A DNA stretch of 15,463 nt from GCA-002282575 sp964416645 (GCA_964416645.1 CAYQEZ010000042.1:1-15463); one strand, 5' to 3'; numbered from the stretch's first letter, positions 6,913 through 14,642 are shown. Made by a program: numbers and translations. The notes: a model not told the origin generated them from the sequence alone.

Positions 6913-7690
6913 GAAGCTTTCCTTGTAAAAATGAAATAATCGCTTCTGCCGTGACACTGGGCTGGGCAAGAAAAGGTAAATGCCCCGAAGCAGTAATCAA
7001 CTGACAACTTGCCTGTGGCTGCCACTGTGCAATCTCCGCCATCAGGCTGCTGGGCACAATGGCATCGGCATCGGCAAACAACCAGAGGGTTGGCATAGTC
7101 AACTCGGCTAACTGGTAACGCATATCGAGCGTTTGCAGTAACCACAACCCTTGACGCAACGACAGCTGATGTCCTGACATCACCTGACTCATTAACGGAA
7201 GTAATTGTTTAATCTGTTGTTTCGGTTGTTGGCTACCCAAAGCTTGCAACGAAAAAAACGATTTTAACAACTGCTGTGTCTGTTGCATCACTTCCGTTAA
7301 GTAGCGTGTAAATAAAGATGTTTCCAATGCAGACGACCAATCATCACGCTGCACAAAGCACGGACTGCTGGCCATTAACACCAGCCCTTGCACACGCTTG
7401 GGATAACGCAATGCCAAGGCTTGCGCCAGCAAGCCCCCCAACGACCAGCCGACTAGGATAGCCCGCTCTGGCAAAGCCGCAACAATGGCATCCACCCAGC
7501 CATCCAATAGCGCATCATCTGACCAATGTTCCTGCGAACTCTGTCCATGACCCGGCAGGTCGATTAAGGTGATGCGATAGCCGACAAAATGGGCTTCAAC
7601 CCAAGATCGCCACAGCGCACTATTAGCCCCCCACCCATGCAGAAATACCAGCTCTGGCCCCTGACCAAATTCTTCTCTGGCTAAGCACAC
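6905..7690 (-). CDS. bioH: pimeloyl-ACP methyl ester carboxylesterase BioH (GTG start)
   Basis: 261 residues if GTG 7690 is used; E. coli BioH has 256. Alpha/beta hydrolase that removes the methyl ester from pimeloyl-ACP methyl ester and so ends chain elongation for biotin. Oxyanion region VFLHGWG at 15-21; nucleophile elbow GWSLGG with Ser83; acid Asp209 in FADADAIVP; His237 in SGHLPF. The open frame can extend to a TTG at 7711, but the AGAGGAGG ribosome binding site lies between the two and supports GTG 7690, at a spacing of about four bases. With this start it overlaps the end of bioF by 10 bases and bioC by 8. Annotators may differ on the start by seven codons. Confidence 0.92.
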   Translation of the reverse strand: MCLAREEFGQGPELVFLHGWGANSALWRSWVEAHFVGYRITLIDLPGHGQSSQEHWSDDALLDGWVDAIVAALPERAILVGWSLGGLLAQALALRYPKRVQGLVLMASSPCFVQRDDWSSALETSLFTRYLTEVMQQTQQLLKSFFSLQALGSQQPKQQIKQLLPLMSQVMSGHQLSLRQGLWLLQTLDMRYQLAELTMPTLWLFADADAIVPSSLMAEIAQWQPQASCQLITASGHLPFLAQPSVTAEAIISFLQGKLHD

Positions 7691-8874
7691 ATCTCCTCCT
7701 CTCGCTGACAAACAGCTAAGGCAGTCAACAAAGATTCTATCTGCTCGACACTATGTTGAGCAGATAAGGAAACACGCAAACGCGCCGAACCTTCGGCAAC
7801 GGTTGGCGGTCGAATGGCTGGAAGCCAAAAACCCAATTGCCACAACTTGGCTTGCCAGGATAAGGCACGCTCATTAGAACCAAGCAATATCGGTTGTATC
7901 GGTGTGGATGAAGGCAATAAAGACAATCCCAAGGCTTGTGCTCCCTGTCGAAAAACCGCAATCAGCTCATCCAGCTTCGCTCTGGCTTCTCCTCCCACTT
8001 CCCCTGCCAGCAACCGCAAAGCAGCACGACTGAAACTAGCTTGGTAAGGGGGTTGAGCGGTCGTGTAAATGTAACTTCGTCCCCATTGTGCAATACTATC
8101 TATCAATAAAGCAGAACCCGCAATAAAGGCACCGCTACTGGCAAAGGCCTTGCCTAAGGTACCCACTCGCAACACAGACGCATCGGCACGGTGCTGCTGA
8201 TGCGAAAACAAACCGCGACCTTGTGCACCTAAAACGCCGAAGCTGTGCGCTTCATCCACCACCAACAAAGCATGATGCTGTGCTACCAACGGCAAAAGTT
8301 GGCTTAACTCAACACTATCCCCATCCATGCTAAACACGCCATCGGTTACCACCATCGTCAAGCCTTCAGTCGGCTGAACCAAACGTCGCGCCAGCGCCTC
8401 CATGTCATTATGCGCATAACGCTGAAAGCGAGCGGAAGATAAATGTGCACCATCTAATAACGAAGCGTGATTGAGTTTGTCATGATACAGCGCATCACCG
8501 TCTTGCAACAAGGCAGTTTGCACCGCTAAATTGGCTAAATAGCCACTAGAAAACAGTAAGACACGCTCAACACCCAACCAATCAGCCAGTTCATCTTCTA
8601 ACAAGTGATGCGGTAAATGATGCCCTGCCAACACATGAGAAGCCGTACTCCCCGCCTTACCCGCTTGTTGATGCATGTGTTCAGCCAACTGAGGCAATTC
8701 AACCGATTCAGCCAGTCCCAAATAATCGTTACTGGCAAAACCCACCAGCCACTGACCATTAACCTGTACCCGCACCCCTGGCGCACTGGTCAGTAACGGG
8801 CGTGTGCGCCACAGCCCCTGCGCCTGTCGTTGTTGATGACGTTCGAGCAGTCGCTGTTGCCAACGCAATGACAT
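7681..8874 (-). CDS. bioF: 8-amino-7-oxononanoate synthase BioF
   Basis: 397 residues. PLP enzyme of the alpha-oxoamine synthase family: condenses pimeloyl-ACP (or -CoA) with L-alanine. Visible landmarks: FASNDYLGLA (46-55), GSTASHVLAGHHLPHHLLE (75-93), GYLANL (111-116), VVDEAHSFGVLG (205-216; Asp207 and His210 hold the cofactor) and the PLP lysine Lys242 in VGTLGKAFASSGAF. Full length. It starts six bases after the bioB stop, with no clear Shine-Dalgarno, and its last ten bases overlap bioH. BioF distinguishes itself from Kbl by the biotin neighbourhood. Confidence 0.95.
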   Translation of the reverse strand: MSLRWQQRLLERHQQRQAQGLWRTRPLLTSAPGVRVQVNGQWLVGFASNDYLGLAESVELPQLAEHMHQQAGKAGSTASHVLAGHHLPHHLLEDELADWLGVERVLLFSSGYLANLAVQTALLQDGDALYHDKLNHASLLDGAHLSSARFQRYAHNDMEALARRLVQPTEGLTMVVTDGVFSMDGDSVELSQLLPLVAQHHALLVVDEAHSFGVLGAQGRGLFSHQQHRADASVLRVGTLGKAFASSGAFIAGSALLIDSIAQWGRSYIYTTAQPPYQASFSRAALRLLAGEVGGEARAKLDELIAVFRQGAQALGLSLLPSSTPIQPILLGSNERALSWQAKLWQLGFWLPAIRPPTVAEGSARLRVSLSAQHSVEQIESLLTALAVCQREEEMCA

Positions 8875-8880
8875 GACGAC

Positions 8881-9846
8881 TTAACAACCACTCGCTGCTT
8901 GCGTTAAGCCTAAGCGCTTAAACAGTAAGCGGTCATGTTGGGCATCGGGATTATCAGCGGTGAGCAGCTTTTCACCGTAGAAAATGGAGTTGGCACCCGC
9001 TAAAAAGCACAGAGCTTGTGTTTCATCACTCATTGAGCTTCGACCCGCCGATAAACGCACATAAGAAGCAGGCATCATAATGCGTGCAGCCGCAATGACG
9101 CGAATAAAGTCAAACGGATCAGTTTTTCCACGCATATCGGCTAAAGGCGTGCCTTCAATCGGCACCAGCAGATTAATCGGAACAGAGTGCGGATGCTCTG
9201 GTAGATTAGCAAAGGTACGCAATAACTGGGCGCGATCACCTTCTCCCTCACCCAAGCCAATAATACCGCCCGAACAAACTTTCATGCCCTGCTCACGCAC
9301 ACGTGCTAAGGTATCCAAACGATCCTGAAAACTGCGCGTGGTAATGACTTGAGGATAGTAGGCTTCCGAGGTGTCTAGGTTGTGATTGTAATAATCCAAT
9401 CCTGCTTCTTTTAACCGACTCGCTTGCTCATCGTTCAGCATGCCCAGCGTACAGCAGGCTTCCATATTCAGATCTTTCACGCCACGCACCATGGCCAGCA
9501 CCAATTCGAAATCTTTTGCATTAGGATTACGCCAAGCCGCTCCCATACAAAAACGTGTTGCACCACTATCTTTCGCTGCTTTCGCTTTGCTTAGCACGGC
9601 TTCCAACTGCATCATCTGCTCTTTTTCTAAGCCAGTATCGTAGCGCGCGCTTTGTGAACAGTATGAGCAGTCTTCGGCACAACCACCCGTTTTAATGTTA
9701 AGCAGCGTCGAAGTTTGCACGCTATTGGCATCAAAATGCTGACGGTGTACCGTTTGCGCTTGAAAGATCAAATCGTTAAACGGTTGTTGAAGTAGCGCTT
9801 GCACTTCTTCTAACGTCCAGTCGTGACGAATATCGCCTAATGCCAT
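8881..9846 (-). CDS. bioB: biotin synthase BioB
   Basis: 321 residues from ATG 9846. Radical SAM enzyme that inserts sulfur into dethiobiotin, the last step of the pathway. Radical SAM [4Fe-4S] cysteines Cys56, Cys60 and Cys63 in CAEDCSYCSQS; further cysteines expected for the [2Fe-2S] cluster in RFCMGAAWR, EACCTLGML and KVCSGGIIGLGE; the cluster arginine region VRLSAGRSSM is intact. The frame is open 41 codons further to 9969, but that part has no BioB similarity and would cover the upstream inverted repeat; AAGGAA seven bases before ATG 9846 supports the shorter start. First gene of bioB-bioF-bioH-bioC, divergent from comF across 217 bases. Confidence 0.95.
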   Translation of the reverse strand: MALGDIRHDWTLEEVQALLQQPFNDLIFQAQTVHRQHFDANSVQTSTLLNIKTGGCAEDCSYCSQSARYDTGLEKEQMMQLEAVLSKAKAAKDSGATRFCMGAAWRNPNAKDFELVLAMVRGVKDLNMEACCTLGMLNDEQASRLKEAGLDYYNHNLDTSEAYYPQVITTRSFQDRLDTLARVREQGMKVCSGGIIGLGEGEGDRAQLLRTFANLPEHPHSVPINLLVPIEGTPLADMRGKTDPFDFIRVIAAARIMMPASYVRLSAGRSSMSDETQALCFLAGANSIFYGEKLLTADNPDAQHDRLLFKRLGLTQAASGC

Positions 9847-9876
9847 GCTGCATTCCTTCTGTATAATGTGAGCACC

Positions 9877-9907
9877 GCTAATAACCTCGCCTTGCTCAAT
9901 TATTAGC
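9877..9907. promoter_or_regulatory. inverted repeat upstream of bioB, candidate operator
   Basis: Perfect 8-base inverted repeat GCTAATAA (9877-9884) and TTATTAGC (9900-9907) with a 15-base spacer, about 30 bases upstream of the bioB start. The dyad size and spacing resemble BirA operators of biotin genes, but the arms do not match the usual TTGTTAACC/TTGTAAACC half-site well (about six of nine on one side, fewer on the other). It could be a BirA site variant, another regulator's site, or a leader hairpin. No convincing -35/-10 pair was found around it. Confidence 0.4.
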
Positions 9908-9984
9908 CTTCTCAAGCTTGTTTTATTTCTGGTGGAAGGTATTAACTCCATGCATGATATGCTTTTCATGTGCTTACCTTCCCC

Positions 9985-10019
9985 CAGACCCCCTACCCAA
10001 TTAGGTTTTTAGAGGTCTG
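9985..10019. repeat. imperfect inverted repeat between bioB and comF
   Basis: CAGACC (9985-9990) pairs with GGTCTG (10014-10019); inside, CCTA and TAGG can pair, followed by TTTTT. It lies about 45 bases upstream of comF. The inner stem plus T-run is weakly terminator-like on the plus strand, but the stem is short. Function unknown. Confidence 0.3.
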
Positions 10020-10063
10020 AATGTTTTTATGTATGCCCATTTTACCTTAAACACGAGGCTAAC

Positions 10064-10783
10064 ATGAACTGGCTTGAAAGATTCCTCCTACCTCCCCACT
10101 GTCAACTCTGCGGTGCCTCAGCGGATAAAGATGAACTCTGCGCTGACTGTGCCGCTGAGGTTCATGTCATTGACACGGCTTGTCCGCTCTGCGCCCTACC
10201 CAACGATGACCATAGCGTCTGCGCACAGTGCACCAACCAGCCACCTCATTGGCAAGCAGCACACAGTTGTTTTATTTATGATGGTACGATCACCCAGTTG
10301 ATGCGACGCTGGAAATACGGAAAACAAGGTTCAGCAGAACGCTTGCTCTGTGAAGCCTTTGCCAGTTGGATCAAAGCGACCCAGTTAACCACAGAAGCAA
10401 CGGCCATTATTGCCGTACCCATGCATCGTCATAAATTACGCAAGCGTGGTTTTAACACCGCCTACCAACTGGCTAAAACAGCCAGCCATACACTAAAACT
10501 CCCACTACTTAACAAGGCTTTACAACGAGACACACTCACCGAAAGTCAAGCGGGTTTAGATAAAGCAGCGCGGCAACAAAATTTGTTAGGCGCATTTTCT
10601 GTCAATGCAAAAGCGTTGAATGGACATCGACAGATTTTACTCATCGACGATGTTTATACTACGGGCGCTACCGCCATCAGTTGTGCCCAACAACTACAAA
10701 ATGCCGGTGTGATACATTTACACTTATTAACGCTGGCTAGAGCCTTACCACCTAAGCATGATGCCTTGCTATTGAGAAGATAA
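10064..10783 (+). CDS. comF: ComF family phosphoribosyltransferase-like protein
   Basis: 239 residues. ComF family (GntX/YhgH type): cytosolic proteins with a phosphoribosyltransferase fold, needed for DNA uptake in transformable bacteria; biochemical role still poorly defined. N-terminal cysteine pairs C13xxC16, C26xxC29, C40xxC43 and C53xxC56 suggest two zinc-ribbon-like sites; VPMHRHKLRKRGFNTAYQLA (118-137) and the PRPP-binding loop ILLIDDVYTTGAT (191-203) define the family. Ribosome binding site GAGG six bases before ATG 10064. Divergent pairing with the bio cluster is also found in other gammaproteobacteria such as pseudomonads. Presence alone does not show competence. Confidence 0.92.
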   Translation: MNWLERFLLPPHCQLCGASADKDELCADCAAEVHVIDTACPLCALPNDDHSVCAQCTNQPPHWQAAHSCFIYDGTITQLMRRWKYGKQGSAERLLCEAFASWIKATQLTTEATAIIAVPMHRHKLRKRGFNTAYQLAKTASHTLKLPLLNKALQRDTLTESQAGLDKAARQQNLLGAFSVNAKALNGHRQILLIDDVYTTGATAISCAQQLQNAGVIHLHLLTLARALPPKHDALLLRR

Positions 10784-10832
10784 ATCCGTAAACTGCTCAC
10801 CCAGTCAAATTTTTAAGTTAAGGAAATCAACC

Positions 10833-11144
10833 ATGGGCAACCAATTTGATCAAGTCTCTGTGACTAAAACCGCTAACGTCTATTTTGACGGCAAATGCGT
10901 CAGTCATACCGTCACTTTTGCTGACGGCACACGTAAAAGTGTCGGCGTGATTTTACCTTCAACACTCACATTCAATGTTGGTGTTCCCGAAATCATGGAA
11001 TTACTGCAAGGTAAAGGCAAAGTCAGCATTAACGATGGTAACTGGCAAACATTTGACGGTGCCTTCACTTTCTCAGTACCAGAAAATGGCAAGTTTGTAA
11101 TTGAAGTAACCGAGGACGTTCATTACGTGTGTCACTTCGGTTAA
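10833..11144 (+). CDS. ppnP: pyrimidine/purine nucleoside phosphorylase PpnP (YaiE/DUF1255 family)
   Basis: 103 residues, small single-domain cupin-like protein. The PpnP family splits nucleosides with phosphate, with broad base specificity, giving free base and ribose 1-phosphate. Family features: NVYFDGKCVSHTV at the N-terminus, DGTRKSVGVILPSTLTFNVGVPEIMELLQG (25-54 region) and the end FVIEVTEDVHYVCHFG, which aligns with the E. coli YaiE C-terminus (SYLCRYL). Good AAGGAAA ribosome binding site before ATG 10833. It follows comF by 49 bases and is closed by a strong terminator, so the pair may be cotranscribed. Confidence 0.92.
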   Translation: MGNQFDQVSVTKTANVYFDGKCVSHTVTFADGTRKSVGVILPSTLTFNVGVPEIMELLQGKGKVSINDGNWQTFDGAFTFSVPENGKFVIEVTEDVHYVCHFG

Positions 11145-11169
11145 TTAAAGACCGCTCAATATCATTAAC

Positions 11170-11195
11170 GCCGCTCAATTGAGCGGCTTTATTTT
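11170..11195 (+). terminator. Rho-independent terminator after ppnP
   Basis: Perfect palindrome GCCGCTCAA/TTGAGCGGC (11170-11187) followed by TTTATTTT (11188-11195), 25 bases after the ppnP stop. The minus strand after the hairpin has no strong T-run, so action on the converging esterase transcript would be weaker. A partial copy of the arm (CCGCTCAAT) lies just upstream at about 11152-11160. Confidence 0.9.
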
Positions 11196-11200
11196 GACCC

Positions 11201-11812
11201 TTACAGGCGTGCTAACCAAACGGTTATATCGTCTAATTCTTCAGGCAAAATACTGTGCGCCATTGGGTAATTAGCACTCGACACCTGCCTAACCCCTAAC
11301 TCGCTTAATTTCGCTTGGGCGCGCTCATGCGCAGCCATAGGCACAATGTTATCGAAACGCCCATGCCCCAACCAAATCGGCGTTTGCTGCTGTTCGGCAG
11401 AAACAGGCACTAAGGCATCCGCTGCTGGCAACCAAGTCGACAAGCCCACCACCGCACCCACTCGCATAGCGCCAGACAAAGCCGCATGTAAGGCAACCAC
11501 TCCACCCTGCGAAAAACCCAATAGCAGCATGCGACTCAGATCAACTCCCCTTGCCGCTTGCTCCGCCATTAAGGCGTGCACCTTAGCCGCACTCTGCGCA
11601 ATGCCCTGTTGATCGACTGGATCAGTCGGGTTGAAGCCTAAAATATCAAACCAAGCGGGCATGCGCATACCCATGTTGGCAGTAACCGACAACTCGGGGG
11701 CATTGGGAAATAACCAAGGCACGTCATCCAAGCCCATCATGTGCTGTAAGGGAAATAAGTCGTTACCATCAGCACCCAAGCCGTGCAATGCAATGACACA
11801 ACTCGGCTGCAT
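11201..11812 (-). CDS. carboxylesterase/phospholipase-type serine hydrolase
   Basis: 203 residues, short alpha/beta hydrolase of the phospholipase/carboxylesterase (EstB/YpfH-like) family, cytosolic, acting on short-chain acyl esters; the natural substrate cannot be told from sequence. Oxyanion start ALHGLGADGNDL (8-19), nucleophile Ser101 in GFSQGG, acid Asp154 in GHGRFDNIVP, His186 in MAHSI: complete triad. No signal peptide. Its ATG shares one base with the stop codon of the upstream lipoprotein gene (TAATG), so the two are translationally coupled. Last gene of the ubiA transcript, converging on the ppnP terminator. Confidence 0.9.
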   Translation of the reverse strand: MQPSCVIALHGLGADGNDLFPLQHMMGLDDVPWLFPNAPELSVTANMGMRMPAWFDILGFNPTDPVDQQGIAQSAAKVHALMAEQAARGVDLSRMLLLGFSQGGVVALHAALSGAMRVGAVVGLSTWLPAADALVPVSAEQQQTPIWLGHGRFDNIVPMAAHERAQAKLSELGVRQVSSANYPMAHSILPEELDDITVWLARL

Positions 11813-12159
11813 TAACGAGGACTCTCGAAGAAAATATACTGTGCTGTGTACTCACCCAATTCAAAATACACTTTTTTCTCTTCTGGGTCTTTAACAAAAT
11901 TCAGGTTTTCGTCCAACACACCATAGCCGAATCGATAAGGGCGTGCTTGTCCATCGCTGGTACCGTAAGCGGTTGACAACTTATCCACTTGAATAAAACG
12001 ACGCACCACCTTTTCACCCGCATAAACTTCAACCACACCATTGGTTCCTGTCCAATTTTGAATACTGCGCGAAATCTGATTCTGCGATTCTTGTGTGCAA
12101 GCGCCCAAGCCAACACCCAGTAACACCATTAAAGATACGATAATACCACGCCTAACCAT
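11812..12159 (-). CDS. small lipoprotein of unknown function
   Basis: 115 residues with a type II signal peptide: basic MVRR, hydrophobic GIIVSLMVLLGVG, and lipobox LGAC with lipidated Cys21; Thr and Gln follow, so an outer-membrane or periplasm-facing anchor is likely. The mature part of about 95 residues has no recognised family; it contains a mixed beta-type pattern (GVVEVYAGEKVVRRFIQVDKL, then RPYRFGYGVLD and KKVYFELGEYTAQYIFF). The first 31 bases overlap the end of ubiA in another frame, and a good AGGAG ribosome binding site seven bases before ATG 12159 sits inside ubiA, which supports this start. Likely cotranscribed with ubiA and the esterase. Confidence 0.82.
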   Translation of the reverse strand: MVRRGIIVSLMVLLGVGLGACTQESQNQISRSIQNWTGTNGVVEVYAGEKVVRRFIQVDKLSTAYGTSDGQARPYRFGYGVLDENLNFVKDPEEKKVYFELGEYTAQYIFFESPR

Positions 12160-12980
12160 AACATCACTCCTATCAAAATATTCGATTTAAACGCCCGAAA
12201 AGCGGCTTCTCTTTCACCCTCTCTTACCAACCAAAGTTGCCAAGCAAAGTGAAACGCAACCAAAAACACAGCTAACGACCATAACCCTGATAAAGCAAAG
12301 GCCTCACCTAACTGGAACAACAACCACAGCATCAGTAGCATGAGTCCAGCCATGATAACGCCTAAATAGCGCCCGAACAAAATCGCGGTCGATTTAATGC
12401 CTACTTTCACATCATCATCACGATCAACCAGCGCATACCAGGTATCGTAAATCAGTGCCCAGATTACCGTCACTGCAAACAACCACCATCCCGCACTGGG
12501 CATTTCACCCAACACCGCCACAAACCCCATCGGAATGGCCCAAGCAAAGGCCAAGCCTAAAAACAGTTGCGGATAGTGAACCCAGCGTTTAGTGAAGGGG
12601 TAAAGCGTCGCTAATAAGACAGCACCCAAAGACCACAATAAGACTTCAGCACGTAACGTCAGTACCAACGCACCACCCAATACCAGCAAACCAACAAATA
12701 ACATCAGCGCTGCTTTAGGGGTTATTTCGCCACAAGCCAACGGACGATCGCAAGTACGCGCTACCGATCCATCCCAGTTACGATCGGCATAGTCATTAAT
12801 GACACACCCCGCTGAACGCATGACAAAAGCACCGACAATAAAAACGACCAGTTCCCACACAGGCGGAACTCCCTTAGACGCTAACCATAATGCCATGAGT
12901 GCTGGCAATAATACCAAGTAGGTACCAACGGGCTTATCTAAGCGCATGAGACGAAGGTAGGGGAATACAGAAAACGACAT
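12129..12980 (-). CDS. ubiA: 4-hydroxybenzoate polyprenyltransferase UbiA
   Basis: 283 residues, inner-membrane protein with multiple hydrophobic helices. Attaches the polyprenyl chain to 4-hydroxybenzoate, the first committed prenylation in ubiquinone synthesis. Both aspartate-rich motifs are intact: NDYADRNWD at 62-70 (Asn62, Asp63, Asp66, Asp70) and YDTWYALVDRDDD at 177-189. N-terminal RLMRLDKPVGTYLVLLP (10-26) is typical of UbiA rather than MenA or CtaB. No ubiC is adjacent. A good promoter lies upstream at 13053-13081. Its end overlaps the lipoprotein start by 31 bases. Confidence 0.95.
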   Translation of the reverse strand: MSFSVFPYLRLMRLDKPVGTYLVLLPALMALWLASKGVPPVWELVVFIVGAFVMRSAGCVINDYADRNWDGSVARTCDRPLACGEITPKAALMLFVGLLVLGGALVLTLRAEVLLWSLGAVLLATLYPFTKRWVHYPQLFLGLAFAWAIPMGFVAVLGEMPSAGWWLFAVTVIWALIYDTWYALVDRDDDVKVGIKSTAILFGRYLGVIMAGLMLLMLWLLFQLGEAFALSGLWSLAVFLVAFHFAWQLWLVREGEREAAFRAFKSNILIGVMLWLGVVLSYL

Positions 12981-13052
12981 AAGTTAACTAGGCACTCTCA
13001 AGAGGGTGATCACGCTGCAAACAGCTATTCATTGTTTTGATTGGTAACGAAC

Positions 13053-13081
13053 ATTATTGGAGCAAGACTCCTACTTGTCAA
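13053..13081 (-). promoter_or_regulatory. sigma-70-type promoter of ubiA
   Basis: On the minus strand, TTGACA (13081-13076), a 17-base spacer and AATAAT (13058-13053): perfect -35 and five of six at -10. Predicted start near 13046 gives a leader of about 65 bases to ubiA ATG 12980. The spacer contains a short inverted repeat GGAG-N5-CTCC, a possible but unsupported operator. Confidence 0.65.
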
Positions 13082-13140
13082 ATTTACCTAGCATTTCTTA
13101 ACACCAGATAAGTCTGATGCAAAAAGCCACTCAAGCTAAC

Positions 13141-13169
13141 TTGCAATTTTAATATCTTGTAACGATAAT
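13141..13169 (+). promoter_or_regulatory. candidate promoter of the polyphosphate kinase gene
   Basis: TTGCAA (13141-13146), 17 bases, GATAAT (13164-13169), about 37 bases before ATG 13206. Five of six at -10, four of six at -35. No obvious Pho box was seen in the 225-base divergent gap with ubiA; the rest of that gap holds nothing else recognised. Confidence 0.55.
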
Positions 13170-13205
13170 GAAATATTAACCTTTAACCCAAATATTGAGG
13201 AAAAA

Positions 13206-14327
13206 ATGGCTTCACTCAGACAAAAAACAACACCACGCAACACTTCACTGGGCGATGTACCACCAAGTTATGACAGCAACAACATAGAGAATTTTGCCGT
13301 CAACGAAAAAATCAGTGCTGCTCGCGCTTCTAAATCGGCCGCTGTGGAAGATATTCTTCGCTCTCAAGACACACACAACATACAAGAAATTGCTCAAGTA
13401 CTGCGCACACTGATGGAAGGTGCCTCTCCCGACGATGCACTAGCCTTGCGAAATGCCTTAATGCTTGACGAGCCTAAAAGCTCACTCAACAAACAAATTC
13501 ATAATGATGATCTGCTAGTAGAAGATTGGCGTGAAGGTCGTTACCCCTATAAATACCTCTTGTCTCGTCGTAGCTACGAAAAACAAAAATACCTACTTCA
13601 AGTCGAATTGCTCAAATTGCAGGCATGGGTGAAAGAAACAGGGCAGCGGGTGGTCATTTTATTCGAAGGGCGTGATGCTGCTGGCAAAGGCGGCACCATT
13701 AAACGCATGATGGAACACCTCAATCCGCGTGGCGCTCATGTCGTTGCCTTAGAAAAGCCTACTGAACTCGAACGCGGACAATGGTACTTCCAACGTTACA
13801 TTTCTCATCTCCCCTCTGCTGGCGAAATCGTACTATTTGATCGCTCTTGGTACAATCGTGCAGGCGTCGAGCGTGTTATGGGATTTTGCACCGATGAAGA
13901 ATACAACGAGTTTATGCGTCAAGCACCCGAATTCGAACGTCACCTAACTCGCAGCGGCGTACATTTGATTAAATTTTGGTTTTCCGTTAGCCAAGAAGAA
14001 CAGCGTCGCCGCTTTAAAGAACGAGAAATGCATCCCTTAAAACAATGGAAACTCAGCCCAATTGATCTCGCCTCACTCGACAAATGGGAGGACTACACCA
14101 AGGCTAAAGAGGCTATGTTTGTGCATACCGATACCGCCGATGCCCCTTGGACAGTCATTAAATCGGACTGTAAAAAACGCGCTCGCTTGAATGCCATACG
14201 CTATGTCCTGCGCAAACTACCCTATACGGGCAAAGACATCGAAAAGATTGGCAAAATTGACCCGTTACTAGTTGGTCGCGCTCATGTCGTTTATGAACGT
14301 GGCGAACGCAACGCGGATATTATGTAG
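13206..14327 (+). CDS. ppk2: polyphosphate kinase 2 (PPK2 family)
   Basis: 373 residues. PPK2 enzymes transfer phosphate between polyphosphate and nucleotides, usually making ATP or GTP from the diphosphate. Thymidylate-kinase-like P-loop fold: Walker A GRDAAGKGG (155-163), Walker B/catalytic LFDRSWYNRAG (210-220), lid with QRRRFKERE (about 266-274), and the EKPTELERGQWYFQRY block (183-198). About 100 residues precede the core; this extension is Ser/Asn-rich and acidic and has no recognised domain. Single PPK2 domain, so class I or III; the subclass (nucleotide mono- or diphosphate) is not decided here. GAGG ribosome binding site 5 bases before ATG 13206. A stem-loop follows at 14339-14366. 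Likely monocistronic. Confidence 0.94.
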   Translation: MASLRQKTTPRNTSLGDVPPSYDSNNIENFAVNEKISAARASKSAAVEDILRSQDTHNIQEIAQVLRTLMEGASPDDALALRNALMLDEPKSSLNKQIHNDDLLVEDWREGRYPYKYLLSRRSYEKQKYLLQVELLKLQAWVKETGQRVVILFEGRDAAGKGGTIKRMMEHLNPRGAHVVALEKPTELERGQWYFQRYISHLPSAGEIVLFDRSWYNRAGVERVMGFCTDEEYNEFMRQAPEFERHLTRSGVHLIKFWFSVSQEEQRRRFKEREMHPLKQWKLSPIDLASLDKWEDYTKAKEAMFVHTDTADAPWTVIKSDCKKRARLNAIRYVLRKLPYTGKDIEKIGKIDPLLVGRAHVVYERGERNADIM

Positions 14328-14338
14328 GCAAACAAAAG

Positions 14339-14366
14339 ACAGCTAACCTAACTTATGGTTGGCTGT
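14339..14366. terminator. stem-loop after ppk2, possible terminator
   Basis: ACAGCTAACC (14339-14348) pairs with GGTTGGCTGT (14357-14366) over ten positions including one G-T wobble, loop of eight bases. On the plus strand no T-run follows (AATGACC), so termination after ppk2 would be weak; on the minus strand CTTTTGTTTG follows, which fits a terminator for transcripts entering from the mobile-element side. Confidence 0.45.
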
Positions 14367-14409
14367 AATGACCCAGTGAATAACTGCACATGCTATAGTT
14401 GCTCAAAAA

Positions 14410-14642
14410 ATGGAGCCTATGAGTATGATGAAAGAACCAGAAATCAAGCATTGGACAGCTAAGCGTAAGGTTGAATTAATCAAGCAGATTTATCGTGGTC
14501 TGGAGTGGCTACACTTACTGAAATGGCTTAAGGAAGTCACTATTGTGTTTCACAACGTCATCGAAGACGGCCGAAATAACAGGAACCGAAACCGAGTTTC
14601 CAAGCTGATGATAAGCCAAACTATCATTTGGGTGAAGCTTAA
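14410..14642 (+). pseudogene. degenerate transposase OrfA-like (helix-turn-helix) remnant
   Basis: The first 25 or so residues (MKEPEIKHWTAKRKVELIKQ, from the ATG near 14428) resemble the helix-turn-helix OrfA/DUF1153-type proteins of some insertion sequences, which continue with a TTVAEASRKY-like helix. Here the expected continuation appears in the +2 frame (GVATLTEMA, from 14502), then an IEDGR match returns in the original frame, and a plausible hydrophilic end (QEPKPSFQADDKPNYHLGEA, 14580-14639, then TAA) is again in the +2 frame. This pattern indicates at least two or three indels. The uninterrupted 79-codon frame 14410-14649 is therefore unlikely to make a working protein. Family recognition is from memory of the N-terminal motif only. 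Confidence 0.55.

Noticed and set aside
6913..6969. 19-codon upstream extension of bioC
   Set aside because: It lies inside bioH, lacks BioC similarity, and the ribosome binding site is directly before ATG 6912.
8598..8786. 62-codon minus-strand frame within bioF
   Set aside because: It is a shadow in another frame of bioF, with no ribosome binding site or recognisable motif.
9847..9969. 41-codon upstream extension of bioB
   Set aside because: No BioB similarity, it covers the dyad, and AAGGAA precedes ATG 9846 where the conserved protein begins.
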